The notes below the pieces were generated by a model. That model was not told the origin of the DNA, made no database searches, and saw only the letters and a list, made by a program, of their open reading frames with translations. Made by a program: the position numbers and the translations under genes. Shown one piece after another: positions 28,903 to 38,700 of a stretch of DNA of 39,342 bases. Every line of letters starts with the position of its first letter. Within the stretch, counting starts at the first letter, position 1. The stretch covers positions 1-39,342 of the forward strand of contig PFJA01000285.1 in the NCBI GenBank assembly GCA_002782905.1, read 5' to 3'. Source of the stretch: Lysobacterales bacterium CG_4_10_14_3_um_filter_64_11. Its GTDB lineage: Bacteria; Pseudomonadota; Gammaproteobacteria; Xanthomonadales; Xanthomonadaceae.

Positions 28903-29583
28903 ATGTCTAGCCCGGAACAGCGATTGAACAGCGTATTGCAGCGTATCGCAACGGCAACGCAAAACGCCGGATGCCGCGATCGTGTCCGCCTGCTGGCGGT
29001 GTCCAAAACCCAAAGTGATACTGCGATCCGCGCCCTTGCCGCCGCCGGGCAACGTGCGTTTGGTGAAAACTATGTGCAGGAAGCCAGCGCCAAGCACGAT
29101 GCGTTGCGCGACCTGGCGCTGGAGTGGCATTTGATCGGCCACTTGCAGAGCAACAAGGCACGCGAAGCGGCAACGCGCTTTGACTGGGTGCAAAGCGTCG
29201 ATCGCGACAGCGTCATCGCCGCCCTCGCCCGCCATCGCAGTGACACGCAGGCGCCGCTGAACGTGCTGATTCAGGTCAATATCGACGGCGAACGCAGCAA
29301 ATCGGGGTGCCTGCCGGAGCAGATCGCAGCGCTGGCGGCACGTATTGCGTGTCAAAGCCGCCTGTGCCTGCGCGGGCTGATGGCCATACCCGACCCCGAA
29401 CACGATGCTCAACAGCGCGCGATCAGCTTTTCCCGCATGCAGCAGGCGTATTGCCAACTCCGTGACAGCTACCCGCGCGTGGACACCTTGTCGATGGGCA
29501 TGAGCGGCGATTTCGAACAGGCTATTGCCCACGGTGCCAACCTGGTGCGTATCGGCACGGCTTTGTTCGGGCCGCGCGAATAG
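28903..29583 (+). CDS. yggS: YggS family PLP homeostasis protein
   Basis: VRLLAVSKTQSDTAIRALAAAGQRAFGENYVQEASAKHDAL; WHLIGHLQSNK; LSMGMSGDFEQAIAHGANLVRIGTALFGPR. Confidence 0.95.
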   Translation: MSSPEQRLNSVLQRIATATQNAGCRDRVRLLAVSKTQSDTAIRALAAAGQRAFGENYVQEASAKHDALRDLALEWHLIGHLQSNKAREAATRFDWVQSVDRDSVIAALARHRSDTQAPLNVLIQVNIDGERSKSGCLPEQIAALAARIACQSRLCLRGLMAIPDPEHDAQQRAISFSRMQQAYCQLRDSYPRVDTLSMGMSGDFEQAIAHGANLVRIGTALFGPRE

Positions 29584-29668
29584 CGCGCAACGCGGAATTG
29601 ATGGCTTTCGGTCGTCGGCGACGCGATACGCCACGGGTTTCGCCGTGATCGCAGTGAACCGGTTGAGG

Positions 29669-29704
29669 GCCCCGGGTTTCGGCCTTTCCTCAACCCGGGC
29701 TACC
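29669..29704 (-). repeat. AACCCGGG palindromic repeat, copy 3
   Basis: GCCCCGGGTTTCGGCCTTTCCTCAACCCGGGCTACC. Confidence 0.8.
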
Positions 29705-29748
29705 GGGGGGTTTTTGCCGTGCCGCGATGCCGGTTTGCGCGTGTTGTG

Positions 29749-29783
29749 GTAGCCCGGGTTAGGCCGCAGGCCGTAACCCGGGA
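29749..29783 (+). repeat. AACCCGGG palindromic repeat, copy 4 (opposite orientation)
   Basis: GTAGCCCGGGTTAGGCCGCAGGCCGTAACCCGGGA. Confidence 0.8.
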
Positions 29784-29814
29784 TTTTGCGCGCGGCCGTG
29801 GTGAACGGGTGCGG

Positions 29815-29902
29815 GGCCCCGGATTTCGGCTTCGCCTCAACCCGTGCTACCAGAGCCACCACGGCACGATGATATGGCGCGCTGGGATGAACCGGAAAAG
29901 CG
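29815..29902 (-). repeat. AACCCGGG palindromic repeat, copy 5, with GGGATGAACCGGAAAAGCG tag
   Basis: GGCCCCGGATTTCGGCTTCGCCTCAACCCGTGCTACC, then 29884-29902 GGGATGAACCGGAAAAGCG; same tag as near copy 2. Confidence 0.75.
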
Positions 29903-30016
29903 ATGCATTGCCGGGTAACACCCAACCACTGGACTGCTTCGTGCTGAACGGCAAGCGCTGCGCTGGCTATCGTGCGAATATCGCACTTTGCACCACGCAA
30001 CCGCCAAGAGCCGTCC

Positions 30017-30868
30017 ATGACCAAACGCGAAACCACCCCACTCCACCACGACCCCATCATCGCCTTCATTGGCGGCGGCAACATGGCACGCAGCCTGATC
30101 GGTGGCCTGCTGGCGCGCGGCACCACCGCCGCATCCATCCGCGCCGCCGACCCCAATGCTGAATCTCGATCCAGCCTGTCGCATGACTTTGGCATTCAGG
30201 CCGATGCCGACAACACAGCGGCAGCCGATGGCGCCGCAATCTGGGTTCTGGCGGTAAAGCCACAGGTCATGGCAACCGTCTGCGCCAGCCTGCGTGCGCT
30301 GGCGCAGGCGCAGCGCCCGACCATCGTTTCGATTGCGGCCGGCATCACCAGCACGCAAATCGATGGCTGGCTCGGTGGCGAGCAGGCGATCGTGCGCTGC
30401 ATGCCCAATACGCCGGCACTGCTCGGGGCCGGAGCCACCGGCGTGTGCGCCAACGCCAGAGTCGGCGATGCCGCGCGTGCCCAGGTGATGGCGTTGCTGG
30501 CCGCGGTCGGTATCAGCGTCGCGATCGAAGATGAAGCGCTGATGGATGCGGTGACGGCGGTATCCGGCAGCGGCCCGGCGTATGTGTTTTTGCTCGCCGA
30601 GGCGTGGCAGGCCGCGGCACAGGCGCAAGGCCTGACAGCGGATGCGGCGCGTGCGCTGGTCAATCAAACCATTCTCGGCGCCGCGCGGATGTTGCTGGAA
30701 TCCGATGCGCCGGCAACCACCCTGCGCCAGCGCGTGACGTCGCCCGGCGGCACCACCCACGCCGCGATCACGCAGATGCAGGGTGATGGTTTCGCCGCGC
30801 TGATCGCACGCGCCATCGACGCCGCCACCCGACGCGGTGCTGAACTTGCCGCAGCGGCGTCAGTCTGA
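30017..30868 (+). CDS. proC: Pyrroline-5-carboxylate reductase
   Basis: IIAFIGGGNMARSLIGGLLARG; VLAVKPQVM; RCMPNTPALLGAGATGV; TAVSGSGPAYVFLLAEAW; VTSPGGTTHAAI. Start trimmed to MTKRETT. Confidence 0.96.
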   Translation: MTKRETTPLHHDPIIAFIGGGNMARSLIGGLLARGTTAASIRAADPNAESRSSLSHDFGIQADADNTAAADGAAIWVLAVKPQVMATVCASLRALAQAQRPTIVSIAAGITSTQIDGWLGGEQAIVRCMPNTPALLGAGATGVCANARVGDAARAQVMALLAAVGISVAIEDEALMDAVTAVSGSGPAYVFLLAEAWQAAAQAQGLTADAARALVNQTILGAARMLLESDAPATTLRQRVTSPGGTTHAAITQMQGDGFAALIARAIDAATRRGAELAAAASV

Positions 30869-30962
30869 ACAAACGCAAACCCAACAGGTGACAGCAGCAC
30901 ATCGCCAGCGCGATGATGCCAACGCTGCCGTCCAAACACCTTTCGCCAGGAGGATCCCAACC

Positions 30963-31424
30963 ATGCAACCGAGCCACCATTTCGTTCGCATCGCCGCGCT
31001 GTCGTTGCTCGCCTTCGCCGCAATGCCCAGCGCCAACGCGCAGCACCAGAGCATGGTCCAGACGGGCGATATCACCGTGCACTACAACGCATTGCCGACC
31101 ACCAACATCACCGCTGACGTGGCGCACCAGTACGGCATTACCCGTTCGGCCAGCCGTGCGCTGCTCAATGTCGCGGTGCGCAAAGGCGTGCCGGGTGAAG
31201 ACAAGGCTGTGCCTGCGGTGGTGACTGCGGCGGCCACCAACCTCAACGGCCAGCGCCAGGAACTGCGCATGCGCGAAGTGCGCGAGGGCGAAGCGGTTTA
31301 TTATCTCGGGGAAACCCGGATTGCCGACAAGGAAACCCTCACCTTTGAAATCACCATCACTGCCGAAGGTGCCAACAGCCCACTGCGTGCCAGCTTTCAG
31401 CAGCAGTTCTTCGTGTCGCGCTGA
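30963..31424 (+). CDS. DUF4426 domain-containing secreted protein
   Basis: Signal peptide MQPSHHFVRIAALSLLAFAAMPSANA, then GDITVHYNALPTTNITADVAHQYGITRSASRALLNVAVRK; immediately downstream of proC. Confidence 0.82.
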   Translation: MQPSHHFVRIAALSLLAFAAMPSANAQHQSMVQTGDITVHYNALPTTNITADVAHQYGITRSASRALLNVAVRKGVPGEDKAVPAVVTAAATNLNGQRQELRMREVREGEAVYYLGETRIADKETLTFEITITAEGANSPLRASFQQQFFVSR

Positions 31425-31436
31425 GCCACACACGCC

Positions 31437-32129
31437 ATGACATTGCTGGCGGTTCGCCATGGACAGGCGTCGTTCGGCAGTGCCGATTACGACCAGCTTT
31501 CCGGCAACGGGCATGCGCAAGCGCAGCGCCTGGGGGCGTGGTTGGCGCGCCATGACATGCGCTTCGTCACGGTCGTTTGCGGCGGCATGCGCCGGCACCG
31601 CGAAACCTGTGATGGCCTGGCGGAAGCGTTTGCCCTCGGCGGCAGCCGCTTGCCAACAGCACGGATCGACCCCGACCTGAACGAGTTCGACCATCGCGCG
31701 ATCATCACGGCGTTCATCGACCAACAGCCCGATCACCCCAGCATCCACGCCACGGCTGGCGGCAACAGCGGTACACCGCGCGAGGTATTCGCGTTGTTGC
31801 AAGCGGCACTGCGGGCATGGGTTGCCGGAACACTCGACGCGCACACGGAAACCTGGGCGGCATTCCGGCAACGCACGCAGCGTGCCTTTGCCACGCTGAG
31901 CGAACAGGCCGCCTTTCAGGAAGTGCTGGTGATCTCATCGGGCGGGGTGATCTCGCAGTTGGCGCAACAAGCATTGGGCGCCGCCGATGAACGCGCCATC
32001 GAACTGAACCTGTCGTTGCGCAACAGCGCGCTGTGCGAGTTTCATGCGCTGCCCGATGGGCTGCGCATGGGCAGCTGGAATGCGCTGCCGCATCTGGCCG
32101 ATGCGCGCGAGTTGTGGACCTATTTTTGA
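31437..32129 (+). CDS. Histidine phosphatase family protein
   Basis: LLAVRHGQASFGSADYDQLSGNGHAQAQRLGAWL (RHG motif) and later VISSGGVISQL; phosphoglycerate-mutase-like. Confidence 0.88.
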   Translation: MTLLAVRHGQASFGSADYDQLSGNGHAQAQRLGAWLARHDMRFVTVVCGGMRRHRETCDGLAEAFALGGSRLPTARIDPDLNEFDHRAIITAFIDQQPDHPSIHATAGGNSGTPREVFALLQAALRAWVAGTLDAHTETWAAFRQRTQRAFATLSEQAAFQEVLVISSGGVISQLAQQALGAADERAIELNLSLRNSALCEFHALPDGLRMGSWNALPHLADARELWTYF

Positions 32130-32144
32130 CTTCGGGAGCCTGTC

Positions 32145-33338
32145 ATGAGCGGTGAAAGCGAACGCGCACAAAACCTGCTGACGCAGGTCGATGCCTTCAT
32201 GCAGGAGTACGTGTATCCGGCCGAAGCCGCGATCGAGGCCTGGGATGCCGATCAAGACAAACGCTGGCAGGTGTGCCCGCTGATCGAAGAGCTCAAGACC
32301 AAGGCGCGTGCGGCCGGCCTGTGGAACCTGTTCCTGCCCGACCCTGAGCATGGCGCTGGCCTGAGCAACCGCGGTTACGCGCCGCTGGCAGAGCGGATGG
32401 GTCGCTCGCTGATCGCACCGGAATTGTTCAACTGCAACGCACCCGATACCGGCAACATGGAAGTGCTGCATCAGTTCGCCAGCGCCGAACAGAAATCGCG
32501 CTGGCTGGCGCCGTTGCTGGCCGGTGAAATCCGCTCCGGTTTCGCGATGACCGAACCGGACGTGGCGTCATCGGATGCCACCAACATCGCGCTGAGCATC
32601 CGTCGTGACGGCGATGCGCTGGTGCTTGACGGCCGCAAATGGTGGACCACCGGGGCTGGCGATCCGCGCTGCGCGATCCTGATCGTGATGGGCGTCAGCA
32701 ACCCCGATAACGAGCGCCACAGCCGCCATTCGATGGTACTGGTGCCGATGGATACGCCGGGCGTGCGGGTGGTGAGGCCGCTTACCGTGTTTGGCTACGA
32801 CGACGCGCCCTATGGCCATGTCGAGCTGGCATTCGAGCAGGTGCGGGTACCGGCCAGCAATCTGATCGGCACACCCGGCTCGGGCTTTGCCATCGCTCAG
32901 GCGCGGCTCGGCCCCGGCCGCATCCACCACTGCATGCGGCTGATCGGTCTGGCACAGCGCGCGCTGGAGCTGATGCTCGCACGCGCCCGCAGCCGTACCG
33001 CCTTCGGCCGACCGCTGGGCGGTCATGGGATGGCGCAGGAAGCGATCGCACTGTCGCGTTGCGAAATCGAGCAGGCGCGCCTGCTCACCCTGCACGCCGC
33101 AGCGGAACTGGACCGGGTCGGCAACCGTGGCGCCAAGGATCTGATTGGCATGATCAAGATCGTCGCCCCGCGCATGGCCTGCACCGTCATCGATCGTGCG
33201 ATCCAGATGCACGGTGGCGCGGGACTGGCGCAGGATCGCTTTCTGGCGCGCGCCTACGCTGGTGCGCGCTCGCTGCGCATCGCCGACGGCCCCGATGAAG
33301 TGCACCTGACCGCGCTGGCGCGCTCGATGCTCGCCTGA
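32145..33338 (+). CDS. Acyl-CoA dehydrogenase family protein
   Basis: [85 protein letters not shown]. Confidence 0.94.
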   Translation: MSGESERAQNLLTQVDAFMQEYVYPAEAAIEAWDADQDKRWQVCPLIEELKTKARAAGLWNLFLPDPEHGAGLSNRGYAPLAERMGRSLIAPELFNCNAPDTGNMEVLHQFASAEQKSRWLAPLLAGEIRSGFAMTEPDVASSDATNIALSIRRDGDALVLDGRKWWTTGAGDPRCAILIVMGVSNPDNERHSRHSMVLVPMDTPGVRVVRPLTVFGYDDAPYGHVELAFEQVRVPASNLIGTPGSGFAIAQARLGPGRIHHCMRLIGLAQRALELMLARARSRTAFGRPLGGHGMAQEAIALSRCEIEQARLLTLHAAAELDRVGNRGAKDLIGMIKIVAPRMACTVIDRAIQMHGGAGLAQDRFLARAYAGARSLRIADGPDEVHLTALARSMLA

Positions 33339-33387
33339 GGAAATCTGTTCAAGTCAGAGTTTTGCCAGACCATGGATGGCCTGCACG

Positions 33388-33467
33388 CGGATCAATTACG
33401 CAAGTGATTGATCCGGCGGAGCCGAGTCCGGCGATGCCGCGCTCGGCGAGCCTGAAAAGCCCAGGCT
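33388..33467. other. Three consecutive hairpins in a convergent intergenic region
   Basis: CGGATCAATTAC-GCAA-GTGATTGATCCG (33388-33415); GCCGAG-TC-CGGC-GAT-GCCG-CG-CTCGGC (33421-33447); AGCCTG-AAAAGCC-CAGGCT (33449-33467). Confidence 0.75.
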
Positions 33468-33542
33468 GGACGTGTTACTCACCCGAACGCAAGTAAGGCG
33501 ACAACACCGAGGCCAGGAGCGGTTTGCCGGTCAAGATCATCC

Positions 33543-33851
33543 CTAAAACCGGATCCGCCCGATCAACATGTCCTTGAACATCACCCAGTCGCCCAGCAGC
33601 GACCACAGCGGGTAGGTAAACGTGGCCGGGCGGTTTTTTTCGAACACGAAGTGCCCCACCCAGGCGAAGCCATAACCGATCAGCGGGATGCTCAACAACC
33701 CGATCGGCGCCAGCCGCCCCATGATGACCGCGGCAAGCACACCCAGCACCAGCGCGCTGCCGGTGTAATGCAGGCGGCGACACGTGCGATTGTTGTGCTC
33801 GGACAGGTAGTACGGGTAGAACTCGCTGAAGCTCTTGAACTTCTCGGACAT
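33543..33851 (-). CDS. DUF962 / Mpo1-like membrane protein
   Basis: SFSEFYPYYLSEHNNRTCRRLHYTGSALVLG...GYGFAWVGHFVFEKNRPATFTYPLWSLLGDWVMFKDMLIG. Confidence 0.92.
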   Translation of the reverse strand: MSEKFKSFSEFYPYYLSEHNNRTCRRLHYTGSALVLGVLAAVIMGRLAPIGLLSIPLIGYGFAWVGHFVFEKNRPATFTYPLWSLLGDWVMFKDMLIGRIRF

Positions 33852-33913
33852 GGCGCACCTCCTAGTGTAGTGTTTCGCTCACCGTTACTTTCAGAGCGGT
33901 GCCGCAAACGCTG

Positions 33914-34822
33914 CTATGCCGCGTCATCGGGCTCGAAGAAGCTCCAGCGTACCTGCACAAACTGCGCACGCAGATCACGTTCCAGCGTGTTTATCGCGGC
34001 GATCAGGTCGGGTACCGACGGCACCGCTGCCATCTTCGCCTTGATCGACACCAGCACGTCATCGCCCAATTGCAGGGTAATCACGTTGTACACCTCGTCA
34101 AGCTCGGCGCGGCCAGCGAGAAATGTGTGGATTTGTGCCTTCAGCGCCGGATCGACACCCTGACCAATCAGCAGCCCCTTGACCTCGACCGCCACGAATA
34201 TCGCGATCACGATCAGCAGCACGCCGATCATCATGGTGCCAATCGCATCGAACAGCGGATTGCCGGTTGCCATGGTCAGCAGCACAGCCACCAGCGCAAA
34301 CGCCAGGCCCAGCAACGCCGCCAGGTCTTCACCAAACACCACCACCAATTCCGCCTGCCGGCTCTCGCGGAACCAGTGCCACAAGCTGTTGCTGCCGCGC
34401 ACCTTGTTCACTTCGTGCAACGCGGCACGCAGCGATGCCGACTCGGCGATGATGGCAAAGACCAGCACTCCGACCGCGATCCACGGGTGATTCAGGGGTT
34501 CCGGCGCGCTGAGCTTGTGCAGGCCCTCGTACAGCGAAAACATGCCGCCGACGCTGAACAGCAGCACGGCCACCAGAAACGACCAGAAATAGATTTCCTT
34601 GCCGAAGCCGAGCGGATAATCCGGCGACGGGGGCCGCTTGGCGCGGTGCATGCCAAGCAACAACAAGCCCTGATTGCCGGTGTCGGCGAGCGAATGCACC
34701 GCCTCGGCCAGCATCGCGCCCGAACCGGAAAGCAGCGCCGCGATGCCCTTGGCGAGAAAAATGGCGAAATTGGCGCCCAAAGCGAAGAAAATCGTGCGGG
34801 TCGAATCGGCTTTTGCGGCCAT
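33914..34822 (-). CDS. Cation diffusion facilitator family transporter (SLC30A9-like)
   Basis: ALGANFAIFLAKGIAALLSGSGAMLAEAVHSLADTGNQGLLLLGM; YPLGFGKEIYFWSFLVAVLLFSVGGMFSLYEGLHKL; FGEDLAALLGL in the second metal-site helix. Start trimmed to MAAKADS. Confidence 0.92.
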   Translation of the reverse strand: MAAKADSTRTIFFALGANFAIFLAKGIAALLSGSGAMLAEAVHSLADTGNQGLLLLGMHRAKRPPSPDYPLGFGKEIYFWSFLVAVLLFSVGGMFSLYEGLHKLSAPEPLNHPWIAVGVLVFAIIAESASLRAALHEVNKVRGSNSLWHWFRESRQAELVVVFGEDLAALLGLAFALVAVLLTMATGNPLFDAIGTMMIGVLLIVIAIFVAVEVKGLLIGQGVDPALKAQIHTFLAGRAELDEVYNVITLQLGDDVLVSIKAKMAAVPSVPDLIAAINTLERDLRAQFVQVRWSFFEPDDAA

Positions 34823-34882
34823 GCAAGTTGTGCTCGGGGCAGGGGCGCAAATTGTAGACCATGCGGCAAGCCTGCCGTCACA

Positions 34883-34904
34883 TGAACACATTAGAGTGTG
34901 TTCA
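34883..34904. promoter_or_regulatory. Perfect 8-bp dyad with 6-nt spacer upstream of the GNAT gene
   Basis: TGAACACA-TTAGAG-TGTGTTCA, between the divergent CDF and GNAT genes. Confidence 0.6.
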
Positions 34905-34922
34905 CCAAACCCGCGTGGCAGC

Positions 34923-35498
34923 ATGAGCCCCATGTTCAAGCCCAAACACAAATATCGCTTGGCGCGCAACGCGATGCCCGGAGCGTGGTGCGAGCGTGTG
35001 CAGCTACCCGATCAGCGCCAATTGTGGATCCGCCCGATCACCGCTGCCGACGCCGAACCAATCCGCGCCGGCTTTGCCTTGTTGCACCCGGACGAAATCC
35101 GTAAACGCTACGGTTACGCGATGAAGGAGATGTCGGCCGACTATGCCCAGCGGCTGTGTCACCCGCAGCCGGGACGAGATTTTGTGCTGGTCGCCAGCGA
35201 GCCGTTGCCGCCTGGCGTAGCGCTGGTCGGAGCGGTGGCGCGACTGGTGGTGGTTGACGATGTCAAGGGTGCCGAGTTCGCCATTTTGGTGTCGCACTTT
35301 CTCGCCGGTCAGGGGCTGGGCCGGCACCTGCTGTGCCGTCTGATCCAATGGGGTCGGCGCAAGCGACTGCGCGAGATTCATGGCGATGTGTTGAGCGACA
35401 ATCATCCGATGCTGGAACTGGCGCAAGAGCTGGGCTTCGTGCGCGACAGCCATGACCCATCCGACGACATGGTGCATATCCGCCTGCGCCTGCGCTGA
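34923..35498 (+). CDS. GNAT family N-acetyltransferase
   Basis: RQLWIRPITAADAEPIRAGFALLHPDEIRKRYGYAMKEMS...EFAILVSHFLAGQGLGRHLLCRLIQWGRRKRLREIHGDVLSDNHPMLELAQELGF. Confidence 0.88.
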   Translation: MSPMFKPKHKYRLARNAMPGAWCERVQLPDQRQLWIRPITAADAEPIRAGFALLHPDEIRKRYGYAMKEMSADYAQRLCHPQPGRDFVLVASEPLPPGVALVGAVARLVVVDDVKGAEFAILVSHFLAGQGLGRHLLCRLIQWGRRKRLREIHGDVLSDNHPMLELAQELGFVRDSHDPSDDMVHIRLRLR

Positions 35499-35577
35499 CG
35501 CCAGGATCACGCGCCAGCCAGCAACGATGCTGCGGTCACCCACAGGGTGTGGCCTACAGGAGACGGTCACCGCTGTC

Positions 35578-35639
35578 GTGGGAGCGCGCCTGCGCGCGAA
35601 GGTTCTCGCGGCATTGTTCGCCGGCAGGCCGGCTCCCAC
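35578..35639. repeat. REP-like inverted doublet (GTGGGAGC...GCTCCCAC)
   Basis: GTGGGAGCGCGCCTGCGCGCGAAGG...TTCGCCGGCAGGCCGGCTCCCAC; a further GTGGGAGC at 35716-35723. Confidence 0.8.
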
Positions 35640-35759
35640 AGCAGCATTGCCTTGGCACGGAGTGTCTACAGGGAAATCTCGGAGCGCACCCTGTGCGCCA
35701 GGCAGCGCCGCTCTTGTGGGAGCCAACCACCTGCGCCTCGCGGTACACTGCGCGCCCTC

Positions 35760-38700
35760 ATGACGACATCATCCCTGCTCTTGCCACCGCTACCGCGTGC
35801 TGGCCAACAACGTGCGCGCTGGCAACAGCCGGCCAGCATCAGCGCCCAAGCGCTGGCCCTGATCGGCGCCGCCCAGCAACACAAGGGGCTGCTGCTGGCG
35901 GTGGTTCGCGATACCCACGGCGCGCACACCCTGGAACAGGATTTGCGGGTTTTCGCAGGCGATCTGCCGGTGCTGCATTTCCCGGACTGGGAAACCCTGC
36001 CCTACGATCAGTTCAGCCCGCATCCGGACATCATCTCGCAACGGATTGCCGCACTGTACCGTCTGCCCGGCATTCAGCGCGGCGTGCTGGTGGTGCCGGT
36101 CAGCACGCTGATGCAGCGGCTACCGCCGACCCGCTTCATCGGCGGCAACGCGCTGCTGGTGCGCAAGGGCCAACGCCTGGACATGGATGCCGAAAAGCGC
36201 CGTTTGGAAGCCGCTGGCTACCGCAATGTCGGGCAAGTGCTCGATCCGGGCGATTTCGCGGTGCGCGGTGCGCTGCTCGATGTCTACGCCATGGGTGCCG
36301 AGGAGCCGTATCGCATCGAGTTGTTCGATGACGAGGTCGAATCGATCCGCAGCTTCGACCCGGAGAGCCAGCGCTCGCTGCATCCGATCGATGAAATCAG
36401 CCTGCTGCCCGCGCGCGAGTTTCCGCTCGACGACGCGGCGTGCAGCGCCGTGCGCAGCCGCCTGCGCGAGCGCTTCGCCATCGACCCGCGGCGCTGCCCG
36501 CTGTACCAGGATCTGAAACAGGGCGGCACACCCGCCGGCATCGAGTATTACCTGCCGCTGTTTTTCGCTGAGGGCAGCACCCAGTCGCTGTTCGACTATC
36601 TCGGCGACAACACCCTGGCCGTGCTTGCCAGTGACGCGTTGGACGCGGCGGAAAGTTTCTGGGCGCAAACCGCCGAGCGTTACGAACAGCGCCGGCACGA
36701 TCTGGAGCGGCCGGTATTGCCGCCCGACGAACTGTTCCTCGCCGCGCAGGCCTTGCGCACGCGACTCAATGCGATGCCTCGCATCGAGTGGTGCCCGCCA
36801 ACGCACCCGCACTACGGCGAAGCACATCGTCTGGGCGTGCAGCCGGCACCGAGCCTGCCCCTGGCGCAGAAGGGCGAACCAGCGGCCGCGCTGAAAAGCT
36901 TCCTCGGCAACTACCCGGGGCGCGTGCTGCTGGCAAGCGATTCCGCCGGCCGCCGCGAAGCGCTGCTGGAGTTGCTTGCCGGCGATGGCATCAAGCCGCA
37001 AACCGTGGCCGACTGGCATGCGTTCGCGGCGCAAACCGACAGTCGTTGGGCCATTACCGTGGCGGCGATCGATGACGGCTTTGCGCTCAGCGAGCCGCCG
37101 CTTACCGTGCTCACCGAGCGCCAGTTCTACCCCGAACGCGCGGCGCAGCCGCGCCGCCGCAAACGCGCCGGTCGCGACCCGGACAGCATCATCCGTGACC
37201 TGACGCAGATCGCCATCGGTGCACCGATCGTGCATGAAGATCATGGTGTCGGTCGTTATCAGGGCCTGACCACACTCGATGCCGGCGGTCAGCTCGCCGA
37301 GTTTCTGGAAATCCAGTACGCCAAGGGCGACAAGCTGTACGTGCCGGTGGCGCAGTTGCATCTGGTCAGCCGCTACAGCGGCGCCGCGCCTGAGCTGGCG
37401 CCGTTGCACGCACTGGGTGGTGAAGTCTGGGAAAAGGCCAAGCGTCGGGCCGCTGAAAAAGTGCGCGATGTGGCCGCCGAACTGCTGGAAATCCAGGCCC
37501 GCCGGCAGGCCCGCAAGGGCCTCGCGTTGCCGCTCGACCGCGCCTTGTACGAGCCGTTCGCGGCCGGATTCGCGTTCGAGGAAACCGCGGACCAGATGGC
37601 GGCCATCGAAGCGGTGATTGCCGAACTTGGCCGCCCGACGCCGATGGATCGCGTGGTCTGCGGCGATGTCGGCTTCGGCAAGACCGAAGTCGCGCTGCGC
37701 GCTGCCTTCGTCGCCGCCAACGCCGGCAAGCAGGTGGCGGTACTGGTACCAACGACCCTGCTCGCTGAGCAGCATTACCGCAACTTCCGCGACCGTTTCG
37801 CCGATTGGCCGATCCGGGTCGAGGTGTTGTCGCGGTTCAAATCGCCGAAGGAAACCCGCGCTGCGCTGGAGCAACTCGCCAGTGGCGGCATCGATGTCGT
37901 GGTTGGCACCCACAAACTGTTGCAGAACGACGTCACGTTTCACGACCTCGGGCTGGTGATCGTCGATGAGGAGCAGCGTTTTGGCGTGCGCCAGAAAGAG
38001 CGCCTGAAGGCACTGCGCGCCGAGGTGCATCTGCTCACGCTCACTGCCACCCCGATCCCGCGCACCCTGAACATGGCGATGAGCGGCCTGCGCGAACTGA
38101 GCCTGATCGCCACCGCGCCCGCGCACCGGCTGGCAGTGAAAACCTTTATTGCCCCCTGGGATGCCGCCGTACTGCGCGAAGCCTTCGCGCGTGAACTGGC
38201 GCGCGGCGGCCAGGTGTATTTTCTGCACAACGAAGTCAGCAGCATCGAGCGCATGGCGCGCGAACTCGGTGAACTGGTACCCGACGCGCGCATCCGCGTT
38301 GCCCACGGCCAGATGCCTGAACGCGAGCTGGAAGCCGCCATGCTCGACTTCCACCGCCAGCGCTTCAATGTGCTGGTGTGTACCACCATCATCGAATCGG
38401 GCATCGACATCCCGAGCGCCAACACCATCATCATCAACCGCGCCGACCGCTTTGGCCTGGCGCAATTGCACCAGTTGCGCGGCCGGGTTGGGCGTAGCCA
38501 CCACCGCGCCTATGCCTATCTGATCGTGCCCGATCGCAAGGCGATGACCGGCGATGCCGAAAAACGCCTGGAAGCGCTGGCCAACCTCGACGAACTCGGT
38601 GCCGGCTTCACCCTCGCCACCCATGATCTGGAAATCCGCGGCGCCGGCGAGCTGCTGGGCGAGGAACAAAGCGGGCAGATCGCCGAGATCGGGTTCTCGC

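Noticed and set aside
33475-33858. 127-aa minus-strand ORF overlapping the DUF962 gene
   Set aside because: Out-of-frame overlap; the 33543-33851 frame matches the DUF962/Mpo1-like family throughout.
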